From Thermoanaerobaculia bacterium (lineage in GTDB: Bacteria > Acidobacteriota > Thermoanaerobaculia > Multivoradales > J023), in the NCBI GenBank assembly GCA_028066595.1, contig JALCBJ010000036.1, positions 1 through 62,728 of the forward strand: 62,728 nt of DNA, in the 5' to 3' direction. Each line of letters begins with the position of its first letter. The stretch's first letter is position 1. Position numbers and translations under genes: made by a program. The notes below the pieces were generated by a model. It was not told where the DNA came from. It saw only the letters and a list, made by a program, of their open reading frames with translations, and made no database searches. This document shows positions 54,028-62,512 of the stretch, piece after piece.

Positions 54028-54717
54028 ATGTTTCAGCTTGCCGACCGACGAATGTTCGCTGTCCTTGTTCTGACGACGTTTCTGGCCCTGACTTTCACCG
54101 GTGCCGCCACCGCCCAGGAGATGACCGAAGACGAAAAAACCCTCTATGCGCTCGGCGTCCTGGTATCGAAGAACCTGGGGTCGTTCGCCCTCACTGAAGC
54201 GGAGCTCGCGACCGTGACCAAAGGACTGTCCGACGGTGTCTTGGGCAAGGAGCTCGCGGTCGATCTCCAAGCCTATGGTCCGAAGGTTCAGCAGATGGCG
54301 CAGGCGCGCACGGAAGCCGCCGCCTCCAAGAACCGAGCGGCAGCCGACGCCTTCGTCGTCAAGAAGGCAGCGGAGGCGGGAGCGGAGCAGACCGACTCCG
54401 GGCTGGTGTTCAAGACGATCACTGCTGGCGACGGAGCCAGCCCCTCGGCCTCGGACCGTGTCACGGTGCACTACCACGGCACATTGTCCGACGGTACCGT
54501 ATTCGACAGCTCCGTAGACCGTGGCCAGCCGGCCACCTTCGGCCTGACCCAGGTCGTGCCGTGCTGGACGGAAGGTCTGCAGAAGATGAAGGCCGGCGGC
54601 AAGGCCGAGCTGACCTGTCCTCCGGACCTGGCGTACGGCGCGCAGGGCCGTCCACCGACGATTCCGCCGGCGTCTGCGCTCGTTTTCGAGGTAGAGCTGA
54701 TCTCGATCGGCGACTGA
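54028..54717 (+). CDS. FKBP-type peptidyl-prolyl isomerase, secreted (FkpA/Mip-like)
   Basis: 229 residues. Signal peptide (MFAVLVLTTFLALTFTGAATAQ), an N-terminal helical dimerisation region at 31-115 (EDEKTLYALGVLVSKNLG, as in FkpA) and an FKBP domain at 125-229 (VTVHYHGTLSDGTVFDSSVDRGQPATFGLTQVVPCWTEGLQKM, then PDLAYGAQGRPPTIPPASALVFEVELI). It should fold periplasmic proteins by prolyl isomerisation. An extra Cys pair (PCWTE, LTCPP) is unusual and could form a disulfide. It lies upstream of the RiPP-like genes; since that product would be proline-rich, a link is possible but speculative. Confidence 0.93.
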   Translation: MFQLADRRMFAVLVLTTFLALTFTGAATAQEMTEDEKTLYALGVLVSKNLGSFALTEAELATVTKGLSDGVLGKELAVDLQAYGPKVQQMAQARTEAAASKNRAAADAFVVKKAAEAGAEQTDSGLVFKTITAGDGASPSASDRVTVHYHGTLSDGTVFDSSVDRGQPATFGLTQVVPCWTEGLQKMKAGGKAELTCPPDLAYGAQGRPPTIPPASALVFEVELISIGD

Positions 54718-54833
54718 ACCCACTCGAGTCGCGTTTGATCGCGGACCGAACGTGTGTTTTCTCGTCCTTTGTGGCGCCGTTCGACGGCGCTTCACTGGAC
54801 CGAGACTCACGTCGGTCCGTACAATGGGTTCCG

Positions 54834-55466
54834 ATGGCTTTGGCGAAGTCCAGTTTCGTAGAGTTTCCGAATCGCAAGCGGCTGCTGGAGCGGCTCTACG
54901 GGATCGAGGTCTACGAGCACAACATGGACCCGATGGTTCGGCTCGTGGCCGACCGCCTCCAGGGCAAGGCCTACGATCGATCCGCCTTCGTCTTCATTCT
55001 GCTGGAGCTGGTCTACGAGTACGAGCAGGATGCCATCAGCTTCGGCGACCTCCTGGGTCACATCGTCTTCGCGTTGACCGAAGATCTCGATCTGGTGGGC
55101 GAAGCTCTGGAGGCTTTCGAGGAGATTCGGGCGACGCTGGAGCCCAGCGGAGACGTCGAGGAACGAGACGCCCCGGCTTTGGAACCCCTGCCGCCACCGG
55201 ACGACGTGAGTGATCTCTGGGATCCCGTGGCCGACCAGGAGCAGCTCATGCTCGAGCTGCAACAAGCCCAGAAGCGAGTCGCGGACCTCGGTTTGACCAC
55301 TCGCGCCTCCATCGAGCAGACCTTGGCCCGTCCCAACAAGAGCAACGTAGGTACCACGCTGCGCCAGGTATCGAGGCTCCGCTCCCGTCTGCTGCAGTTC
55401 GAGGAGTTGCTGCGCGAGTCGGAGCAGAAAATCCTCCAGTCCATCGGCATCCTGGAAGGCGACTGA
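54834..55466 (+). CDS. Conserved-looking unknown protein of the RiPP-like operon
   Basis: 210 residues from the ATG at 54834 (MALAKSSFVEFPNRKRLLER). Residues 1-90 form a compact helical domain (AFVFILLELVYEYEQDAISFGDLLGHIVFAL), 100-125 is a Pro/Asp-rich linker and 130-205 is a coiled coil (EQLMLELQQAQKRVADLG, RLRSRLLQFEELLRESEQKIL). No known family. Its stop is 4 bp before the HopA1-like gene, so the two are almost surely cotranslated. By position it may be a third subunit of the synthetase (class V systems also need three proteins), but no sequence link to LxmX can be shown. Confidence 0.6.
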   Translation: MALAKSSFVEFPNRKRLLERLYGIEVYEHNMDPMVRLVADRLQGKAYDRSAFVFILLELVYEYEQDAISFGDLLGHIVFALTEDLDLVGEALEAFEEIRATLEPSGDVEERDAPALEPLPPPDDVSDLWDPVADQEQLMLELQQAQKRVADLGLTTRASIEQTLARPNKSNVGTTLRQVSRLRSRLLQFEELLRESEQKILQSIGILEGD

Positions 55467-55470
55467 GTCG

Positions 55471-56649
55471 TTGACGTCGTTGGACTTGCTGGCATCGAAG
55501 CTCAGGCAGCTCCGGTACCGCACATCGGATCGCTACGAGCTGGTCCTGCACGATCGTTTGCGACCGGAGGAACGAGCGCGGTTCCAGGAGCTGAACCACG
55601 ATCCGAGTCATTGGGGTGTGCTACGTCCCCGAGGTGATGGCACCTACCGCGCCGTCGACCGAGACACAGCGCTTCTCCTCTTCTCCCTCAGCGAACGCGG
55701 GCCGCTGCCGGCCTACGTCGTGGACCAATTGGAAGAGGGCACGGCGCGGGCGGTTCACGCCATGGTTCTGGACGGCATTCTCGACGCCGAGACCGTGGAC
55801 GGTAAGCCGGTCCGGATGCTGGCCGGCGACGACGAGTCCGCACTGAGCTTGGACTCGTGCTCGCTGACGGCCCTGCGTTACGGGGCGGCGCTCGACCTGG
55901 ATGATGCCCGCGACCTTTCGATCCGCCTGTACCTCTACGGTGGCGAACCACTGCGTCGCGATCTATGCGATCGGTTGGCGACACGCCGGGACGTTTCGAG
56001 GTTTCTCGAGCTCGAGAGCGGCGGCGCCAATCGCCGACGGATCGGATCCGGATGGCGTCTCGACGACCGGCCGGACAAGGGCTGGATCTATGTTCGGCGA
56101 AACTCTACAGAGTCGGCTGCGAGTCCTTCGTCGGTCCGGGGACGATGCAAGCTCTACGTCGGATGCCGTTGCGCGGAGACACCGCGGGTGCTGGGTGCCG
56201 TGCTGACGTGCCTGAGCTCCAGCTCCGCGCGTTCGATGAAGGTCGGCGGCAGTGCGGCCGATCTCGTGCGTGCCGACAAGATCGTCGTTTACTTCGATGC
56301 CTTCGAGTCGTTGCAGAGCTATGCGGCCGAGCTTTCGGAGCTCATGGAGGACCTCGAGCTCTCGGACGACCCGTCCGGCGTGCCCTTCACGGCGTCGGCG
56401 GGAGGCGACGGGAGGCTGAGCTGGGGTGCCGATCCGCCGGAGGAGGCGATCCCTTTGAAGAACACCTTCGCTACGAGCTGGCGCGCCTGGGTGGCGGCGC
56501 GTCTGGCTGGCGCGCTGGTCGCGACCCGCACGCCTGGCCTCGCGGACGAGGAGTGGCGGTTGCGAGCAGTTCTCGCGCGGGTGGGGCTCGACGGTATCGA
56601 CGTGGCTCGCTGGGCCCCCACGACCCAGCTGTGGAGGGACGCTACCTGA
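55471..56649 (+). CDS. HopA1-like protein, candidate phospho-Ser/Thr lyase of a RiPP pathway
   Basis: 392 residues from a TTG at 55471 (MTSLDLLASKLRQLRYR), with GGAAGG about 12 bases upstream and 4 bp after the previous stop; no ATG exists nearby. Residues 60-108 look like a small winged helix (VDRDTALLLFSLSERGPLPAYVVDQLEEG). Residues ~225-352 match the HopA1 effector-family pattern: KLYVGC strand, MKVGG, ADLVRADKIVVYFDAFESL, then GVPFTASAGGDGRLSWGADPPE and NTFATSWRAWVAARLAGALV. In class V lanthipeptide gene clusters a HopA1-family protein (LxmY type) eliminates phosphate from Ser/Thr. Its partner kinase-cyclase follows, overlapping by 19 bp. The family match was made by eye from motif order. 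Confidence 0.65.
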   Translation: MTSLDLLASKLRQLRYRTSDRYELVLHDRLRPEERARFQELNHDPSHWGVLRPRGDGTYRAVDRDTALLLFSLSERGPLPAYVVDQLEEGTARAVHAMVLDGILDAETVDGKPVRMLAGDDESALSLDSCSLTALRYGAALDLDDARDLSIRLYLYGGEPLRRDLCDRLATRRDVSRFLELESGGANRRRIGSGWRLDDRPDKGWIYVRRNSTESAASPSSVRGRCKLYVGCRCAETPRVLGAVLTCLSSSSARSMKVGGSAADLVRADKIVVYFDAFESLQSYAAELSELMEDLELSDDPSGVPFTASAGGDGRLSWGADPPEEAIPLKNTFATSWRAWVAARLAGALVATRTPGLADEEWRLRAVLARVGLDGIDVARWAPTTQLWRDAT

Positions 56650-59303
56650 AGGTCGCCGCCGATTCCCGCTGGCGTCTGCGCGACGGTACGCGTCTCGATC
56701 GCGTGGCCGATCTGCCCGAGGAGACGCGGACTCGGCTCGGTGTGGACGGTGAAGACCCGGCTCCTTCCGCGGCGGTGCTGTCACGTCCGGGCGCCCGTAC
56801 CTCCTTGGTACTCGTGGATCCGGATGCGGCCGATCTCTTGGAACGTTTCGATAGCGGAAAATCCGTGGCACAGGCCGTGCTGGATCTCTCACGCTCGCGC
56901 GATCTCGAGCCTTACGGACTCCTGGAAGCCGCGCTGCCTGCCTTGGAACGGCTGGTCCGCAAGGGCTATCTGATCGACGCCGACGCACCTCCGACCCTCG
57001 TCGGATTCCAGCCCGGGGACGTGATCTCGGGTGTCGAGGCCGACTGGCGCATCGTCCGGGTGCTAGCCCGTCTGGAAGACAGCGAGGTACATCTGGTGCG
57101 GCGGGGTGGGCAGCAGGATCTGTGGGGGGTGCTCAAGCTCTCCACCCCGGAGCGAACTTTCGGACGGCCCGAGCAAGAGAGCGAGATGCTCCGCTACCTG
57201 GAGGCTCGTGCCACCGAGCTCGACGTGTCGCAGAGGAGCGTCCCGCGGCTTCTGGACGAAGGCTCGATCGAAGGAGCCGAAGCCGCCCCCATCGCGGGTT
57301 GGATCGTGCTCGAGTTCCTACCGGGAGTCGCGAGCCGTCTGTTTGCCCGCGGCCTGCGCCGATCTCACGATCGGAGTACACCGGGACCACGGCGCGAGCT
57401 CGTCCGCCTGTGCACTGCGGCGACGCGAGCGCTGGCTGATCTTCACCGGCTCGGCGTCGTCCACGGAGATGTCCATCCGGACAATCTGTTGGTGACCGGA
57501 GCTGCGGCCACTCCTCGGGTCTGGCTCGTCGACCTGGGCTGCGCCCGACGCCTCGACGACGGACGTGATCTGGCGTCCCGGCCGGGTGTCGATCTGTATC
57601 GGGAGCCGGAAGTCGCGGCCGCCCTCCTCGCCCGTCGGCGTTCGCCTGCCGCGACTCCGGCCGGGGAGCAGTACGCGCTGGCTGTTTTGCTCTACGAGTT
57701 GGTGAGCGGACACTCCTACCTAGACTTCGCCGCCGATCGTCGCGAGCTACTGCGCCAGATCGCGGAGGAGCGTCCGCGCAGCTTCGACGAGCTACCGGTC
57801 GATCCGTGGCCCGAGATGGAGTCGGTGTTGGGTCGGGCCCTGAGCAAAGATCCAAAGGCTCGCTTTACCTCCTTGGACGCACTGGCCGAGAAGCTGGAAG
57901 ACGTCGAGCGACAGCTCGTCGCAGAGGAGAAGGCCCGGCCCGAGACAGATGAGCTGGCGAAGGCGGCTGGTGGGGCCGTCCGTCGCGCCCGGCCAGGAGG
58001 CGCCTGGTGGGTCGCTGCCGCGGATGGAAAGGTCCCGGCTTCGCTTTACTACGGCTCGGCAGGTCTGTCCCGAGCCTTGCTCCATGCGGCGCTCCGCCGC
58101 GGCGACGAAGACCTGCTGGCACTGGCCGACCTGTGGGCGAGCCGTGCCCTCAGGGACGCCACGAGCCCGGAGCCAGAGCCGGAGCAGGAGCAGGAGCAGG
58201 AGCTGGAACCGCAGTCTTCGACGCCTCGGGGCGAGCTACCGCGTCTGGCCAGCGCCCCCCTTCACGGACTGTCGGGGATCTACGAGACCGCCGCCTGCGT
58301 CGCCTGGGCGCGCGGCGATTTTCGGATCTTCGTTCGGACGGCTAGGGAGTTCCTGAAGGAAGCGGCGCAGTCCGACGACTCGGTTCCCGAGTCGGAACGC
58401 GCCGAGAGGGATCTGGACGTCGATCCGGCGTTGGGGCGCCCCGGCCTCCTGATCTCGACCGCCCATTTGCTGGACCGGGCGCGGCCGCCTCACGCCGACG
58501 GCTCGAGCGACGGGGAAGTAGAGGATCGATTCCATCTGGAAGGGCTCGCCGCCGATCTGACCGGCTTCGGCAACGAGTGTCTGGACGAGCTCTGGCAGCG
58601 CCTCGATCAGCGTCCAGAGGTCGGGAGCGACGACGCCTATCTAGGTTTGGCCCATGGCTGGGCGGGGGTGATCTACGCTTCCTTGATCTGGTGCCACGCT
58701 GCAGATCGACAGCTACCGTCCGGCGTCGCCCGGCGCTTGCAGGAGCTCGTGGACGAAGCGGTGCCCCACGGTCGGGGCCTGCGCTGGACGCGGGCTCGGG
58801 TCGGGGTCCGTTCCGCACCTACCAGCGGACGGGACAGTATGGCCGGCTGGTGCCACGGAGCCGCCGGTCACCTCCTGCTGTTTCATACCGCGGCGAGATG
58901 GCCGCAGCTGGCGAGCTTTCGGGAGCCAGCGGAGTCCGCAGCGTTGGACATCTGGGATCGGTTCGTGTCCTCGAGGCGCCAGGTGTCCCATCTCTGCTGC
59001 GGCCTGATCGGTCAGGCCTGGTCGCTGCTCGTGCACGCCCGAGAAACCGGCGAAGACGTCTGGCGCCACCGTGCTCGGCTGTTGGCGGAATCGGCGGTGC
59101 GTCGTCCGGTCTTCGATACCGCGGAGTCAGCATCGCAGGAAGATCCTGAGCCGTACGTATTCGACGGAGCCCTGTTCAAGGGTGCCGGCTCGCTTCCGGC
59201 GCTGCATGCAGACCTGGAGCATCCCTCGGAAGCGGCTTGGCCCTGGCTGGAGGACCTGGAACCTCCGGCCCCGAAACCGGAATCGGACGGATCGACGACA
59301 TGA
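56631..59303 (+). CDS. Fused RRE-like / Ser-Thr kinase / LanC-like cyclase
   Basis: 890 residues from the GTG at 56631 (VEGRYLKVAADSRW; start uncertain, no ATG near, a GTG at 56703 is an alternative). Residues ~57-117 read like a PqqD/RRE winged helix (SLVLVDPDAADLLERFDSGKSV, LLEAALPALERLVRKGYLID). Kinase at 137-430: Lys169 in WGVLKLST, catalytic loop VHGDVHPDNLLV (278-288), DLG 301-303. A Glu/Gln/Pro linker lies at 513-528. LanC-like fold at ~460-870 with the repeated glycine motifs GSAG, HGLSG, LAHGWAG and FKGAG. Zinc ligands: Cys741 in GWCHGAAG and Cys789-Cys790 in HLCCGLIG, where most LanC have Cys-His. It should phosphorylate Ser/Thr and cyclise Cys onto the dehydro residues. It lacks its own lyase domain, supplied by the HopA1-like neighbour. 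Confidence 0.85.
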   Translation: MEGRYLKVAADSRWRLRDGTRLDRVADLPEETRTRLGVDGEDPAPSAAVLSRPGARTSLVLVDPDAADLLERFDSGKSVAQAVLDLSRSRDLEPYGLLEAALPALERLVRKGYLIDADAPPTLVGFQPGDVISGVEADWRIVRVLARLEDSEVHLVRRGGQQDLWGVLKLSTPERTFGRPEQESEMLRYLEARATELDVSQRSVPRLLDEGSIEGAEAAPIAGWIVLEFLPGVASRLFARGLRRSHDRSTPGPRRELVRLCTAATRALADLHRLGVVHGDVHPDNLLVTGAAATPRVWLVDLGCARRLDDGRDLASRPGVDLYREPEVAAALLARRRSPAATPAGEQYALAVLLYELVSGHSYLDFAADRRELLRQIAEERPRSFDELPVDPWPEMESVLGRALSKDPKARFTSLDALAEKLEDVERQLVAEEKARPETDELAKAAGGAVRRARPGGAWWVAAADGKVPASLYYGSAGLSRALLHAALRRGDEDLLALADLWASRALRDATSPEPEPEQEQEQELEPQSSTPRGELPRLASAPLHGLSGIYETAACVAWARGDFRIFVRTAREFLKEAAQSDDSVPESERAERDLDVDPALGRPGLLISTAHLLDRARPPHADGSSDGEVEDRFHLEGLAADLTGFGNECLDELWQRLDQRPEVGSDDAYLGLAHGWAGVIYASLIWCHAADRQLPSGVARRLQELVDEAVPHGRGLRWTRARVGVRSAPTSGRDSMAGWCHGAAGHLLLFHTAARWPQLASFREPAESAALDIWDRFVSSRRQVSHLCCGLIGQAWSLLVHARETGEDVWRHRARLLAESAVRRPVFDTAESASQEDPEPYVFDGALFKGAGSLPALHADLEHPSEAAWPWLEDLEPPAPKPESDGSTT

Positions 59304-59445
59304 AATCGAGCGGGATGGCACATACTCCGTGGGGAAGTTTCGAACGGGGTTACTGGCTGCAACTCCGCTCTCTCGAATGTGTTTCCTGGTCAGGATCCCC
59401 GCCGGGCTCGACTCGGCGCCGGATATGCTCGACGCGAAGGCTCTG

Positions 59446-62403
59446 ATGTCGAACGAGGTTTCCACCCCACTCACCATCGGCCCTTATGAGATCGACCGCC
59501 TGCTCGGCACGGGCGGTATGGGTGAGGTGTATCGGGCGTTCGATCCGCGGCTCGATCGCTCGGTGGCGGTCAAGCACATCCGGCCGGAGTATGCCTCGAA
59601 GAGGGGCTACCGCAAGCGGCTCGAACGCGAGGCCAAGACCGTCGCCTCCCTCGATCATCCGTCGATCGTGCAGATCTTCGACGTCCTCCAGGACGAGGAC
59701 GGCGGCGAGTGGATCGTCATGGAGCTCGTGGACGGGCCGACGGTATACGAGATGTTGGAGAACGGTCCGCTGGAGATCGGCACCGCGCTGACCATCGCCC
59801 TCGACGTGATCCACGGTCTCGGGCAGGCCCACGATCGCGGTGTGCTGCATCGCGACCTGAAGAGCGAGAACGTGATGGTGTCGCGGGCGGGCATGGCGAA
59901 GATCCTGGACTTTGGCCTGTCGAAGCGCCTGACCGGCGAGGAGCTGTCGGCGCTATCGGTCGAGGGGCGAGTCATTGGAACCTGTCGCGTCATGGCACCG
60001 GAACAGGCCGACGGCAAGGAGCTGGATAGCCGCGCCGACCTCTTCGCCTTCGGCATACTGCTCTACGAGATGGTGACGGCGCGCTCGCCGTTCCGCGCGT
60101 CAACGCCCATGGCCTCCATGCTCAAGGCCTTCGGTGAGCCCCACGCGCCTGTCTTCGGCTTCAATCCGGACGTGCCGCAGGAGCTGGCAGACCTGATCGA
60201 CTGGCTGCTGGAGAAGAATCGGGAAAACCGTCCGGAGAACGCCCAGAAGGTGGCAGCGAGGCTGGCGGAGATCGCGGCCGACGTCACAGACGATCCCGCC
60301 GAGCTGGCGACGCGCATCCGGATGGCGTCACGGTCGTGGCACGGATCGGGTGCGTACGCTCTCGCGAGCCAGCCGGAGAAGTCGGCCCCCGAGGAGTCCC
60401 TGGACGAGACGGTGGTGGGTGGCCCGCCTGTCCCATCGGACGACACCCAACGGACGGCCTGGGCGTCCACTTCCCGTGCAGCTGTGTCCAAGGCCGCGCT
60501 CGAGGCGCTGTCCCGCGTGCAGCGGGACTCCCAGTCCGCTGGACCGGACACCGGAAGCCGGTCGAGGTGGAGCACCATGTTCTCCACTGCCTTCGGCCTG
60601 GGCCTTCCACCCATCCGCCGTGCCTTGGCCTGGACTGCCTGGCTCCTGGCGATCGGCGCCGGCTGGTGGACCGTGACATCCATGACCCGGCCCGTCGTCA
60701 CCGAGCCGGAGGATGCTCGGATCGTTGTGCTGCCTTTCGAGAACCACGGTCCGGAGGAGATGGACTTTTTCTCATCGGGTCTCACTAGTGAAATCACTCG
60801 TGAGTTGATGAGTCGTCGAGGTTTAGCTGTCGTTTCGTTTCGGACGTCGAATCAATACGGTACCGGGAATAAGTCTTTGAGAGAAATACGAGATGAGCTT
60901 GATGTCTCTCACGTTCTTGAGGGGGATGTCGCCTCGTCGAACGGGCGGTTTTCCGAAGATAGCCACATAAGAATTAACCTGCGTCTGATTCGAGCTAGCG
61001 ACGGACAACTGCTTCTATCTCAGTCTCTGGATAGGTTTGCAAGCGATACTCTACGTGTTCAGAAGGGGATCGCAGACGATGTAGCTATGGAACTTGGGGC
61101 GCAGATAATGGTCGACACGAGACGTGACCTAAGCGCAGAACCCAGGGCACTAGATGCCTACTTTCGCGGACTAGCCATCTGGCATGGGACCGGGTATACG
61201 GCCGAGGTAGCAAAGGAAGCTGAACGGCTGTTCGAGGCTGCCATTGACTCCGATCCCACGTTCCTTCGAGCCTGGACCGAACTATCCTTGGTTCGTTCCA
61301 TGATCTACTTCAACGGAAACAGTACGTTGGATAGGTATCGACTGGCGCAGGAAGCGGTGGAGAAGTGTCGACTCCTTGGGAGAGACACGGTCGGAGTCTT
61401 GTTGGCTTCTGGATACTATGAGTATCAGGTCGAGGGAGACTATCAAGCTGCGAGAAAAGAGATTGAGCGAGCCCTAGCGTTGGCTCCCAGTCAAGCTGAG
61501 GCCCTGGAAGCGATCGGCTTCGTCCTGCGCCGACAGGGGCACCTTGAGAGTGCTGTGGAGTTCTTTGAGAAGGCCTACGATCTTGATCGAGCCAACACTA
61601 GCCTAGCTGGATTTCTTGCCGAGACAGAGCGAGCAAGAAGACGATATGAAAGAGCTGATACTTGGTTCTCAATTGCGTTGCGAAACAGCTCTGACTTGCC
61701 CTACGTTGTTGGTGAGCAAGCGGAGAATACTCTTGCGCTGCTTGGCTGCGGTAACGTGTTTGAAACGCCGCGCTGCCCTGTCGATGTCGCAGTTCGTGTG
61801 CTCGATGAGTCCAACCTGTCGGAGAACAGGAGCATCTGGGGGTATCGTGTTCGAATAGCCTTATTCGAAATGGCGAACAGAGGCAATGAAGAGGCTTTCC
61901 TCGACATCTACGACAGTGTGCCCGAGCAGGACGTTGAAACAAACGAACGACTGCGTCTTTTCTGGCGAAGAGTTATGGCCCTACGAGATCTCGGGCGCGA
62001 TGAAGATGCGGATGTGATGGTGCAGCGCTACGTGAGGGAGCTAAGAGACCTAGCTGACGCAAGCGAGTTCGCAATGCACCATGCCTTGTTGGGAATAGCA
62101 TTGGCGCTGGCGGGAGAGCCTCACGAAGCAACTATCGCGCTGCAACAGGCTCTAAAGCTTTCCGAACAGGACAGATTTACAGGACCAAGGGTTGCCAGGT
62201 GGGCCGCTGTTGTGCATTTGTTGCTAGGAGAGCAAGAAAAGGCCGTTTCCTATCTAGAAACGATAGGCCGGCAGGACTTTCAACTAAGCTTGGCGTCCTA
62301 TGAGATTCAAGCAGATCCGGTCTGGAGGCCCCTTAGGGAGGCTGGTTTGCTCGACGGGGTCTGGAACGAGCTGCGAGAAAGAGAGCTTGCCATGAACAAC
62401 TAG
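59446..62403 (+). CDS. PknB-type Ser/Thr kinase with TolB-like and TPR domains
   Basis: 985 residues from the ATG at 59446 (MSNEVSTPLTIGPYEIDRLL), with a GAAGG site upstream. The kinase at 11-270 has LLGTGGMGEVYRAFD, Lys in VAVKHIRPE, HRDLKSENVMV, DFGLSKRL and an activation segment ending GTCRVMAPEQADG. A Ser/Pro-rich linker follows, then one membrane helix (ALAWTAWLLAIGAGWWTV) at about 387-404. The extracytoplasmic part opens with a TolB/adenylate-cyclase-associated motif (IVVLPFENHGPEEMDFFSSGLTSEI), then TPRs (YQAARKEIERALALAPSQAEALEAIGFVLRRQGHLESAVEF). Base composition falls sharply near 60,775, just after the FENHG motif, and Arg/Ile codons such as AGA and ATA become common. Likely a chimeric gene. 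Confidence 0.9.
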   Translation: MSNEVSTPLTIGPYEIDRLLGTGGMGEVYRAFDPRLDRSVAVKHIRPEYASKRGYRKRLEREAKTVASLDHPSIVQIFDVLQDEDGGEWIVMELVDGPTVYEMLENGPLEIGTALTIALDVIHGLGQAHDRGVLHRDLKSENVMVSRAGMAKILDFGLSKRLTGEELSALSVEGRVIGTCRVMAPEQADGKELDSRADLFAFGILLYEMVTARSPFRASTPMASMLKAFGEPHAPVFGFNPDVPQELADLIDWLLEKNRENRPENAQKVAARLAEIAADVTDDPAELATRIRMASRSWHGSGAYALASQPEKSAPEESLDETVVGGPPVPSDDTQRTAWASTSRAAVSKAALEALSRVQRDSQSAGPDTGSRSRWSTMFSTAFGLGLPPIRRALAWTAWLLAIGAGWWTVTSMTRPVVTEPEDARIVVLPFENHGPEEMDFFSSGLTSEITRELMSRRGLAVVSFRTSNQYGTGNKSLREIRDELDVSHVLEGDVASSNGRFSEDSHIRINLRLIRASDGQLLLSQSLDRFASDTLRVQKGIADDVAMELGAQIMVDTRRDLSAEPRALDAYFRGLAIWHGTGYTAEVAKEAERLFEAAIDSDPTFLRAWTELSLVRSMIYFNGNSTLDRYRLAQEAVEKCRLLGRDTVGVLLASGYYEYQVEGDYQAARKEIERALALAPSQAEALEAIGFVLRRQGHLESAVEFFEKAYDLDRANTSLAGFLAETERARRRYERADTWFSIALRNSSDLPYVVGEQAENTLALLGCGNVFETPRCPVDVAVRVLDESNLSENRSIWGYRVRIALFEMANRGNEEAFLDIYDSVPEQDVETNERLRLFWRRVMALRDLGRDEDADVMVQRYVRELRDLADASEFAMHHALLGIALALAGEPHEATIALQQALKLSEQDRFTGPRVARWAAVVHLLLGEQEKAVSYLETIGRQDFQLSLASYEIQADPVWRPLREAGLLDGVWNELRERELAMNN

Positions 62404-62425
62404 GAGAACTAGGTGGAAAGGAGGA

Positions 62426-62512
62426 TTGGTACTAGCCCAGCTGATCCATCGATCCGGGTTTGAAAACCCTTTTGAAGCCCAATCTGATCCTATTAGGAGA
62501 AGGAGAAACTGA
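62426..62512 (+). CDS. Possible 28-residue upstream mini-ORF
   Basis: TTG at 62426 behind a strong AAAGGAGG site (but only 1-2 bases before it). It reads LVLAQLIHRSGFENPFEAQS and ends with TGA at 62510-62512, sharing its last base with the ATG of the repeat-peptide gene. It could couple translation of the peptide gene to its leader. It may equally be chance; the spacing is poor. Confidence 0.25.
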   Translation: MVLAQLIHRSGFENPFEAQSDPIRRRRN

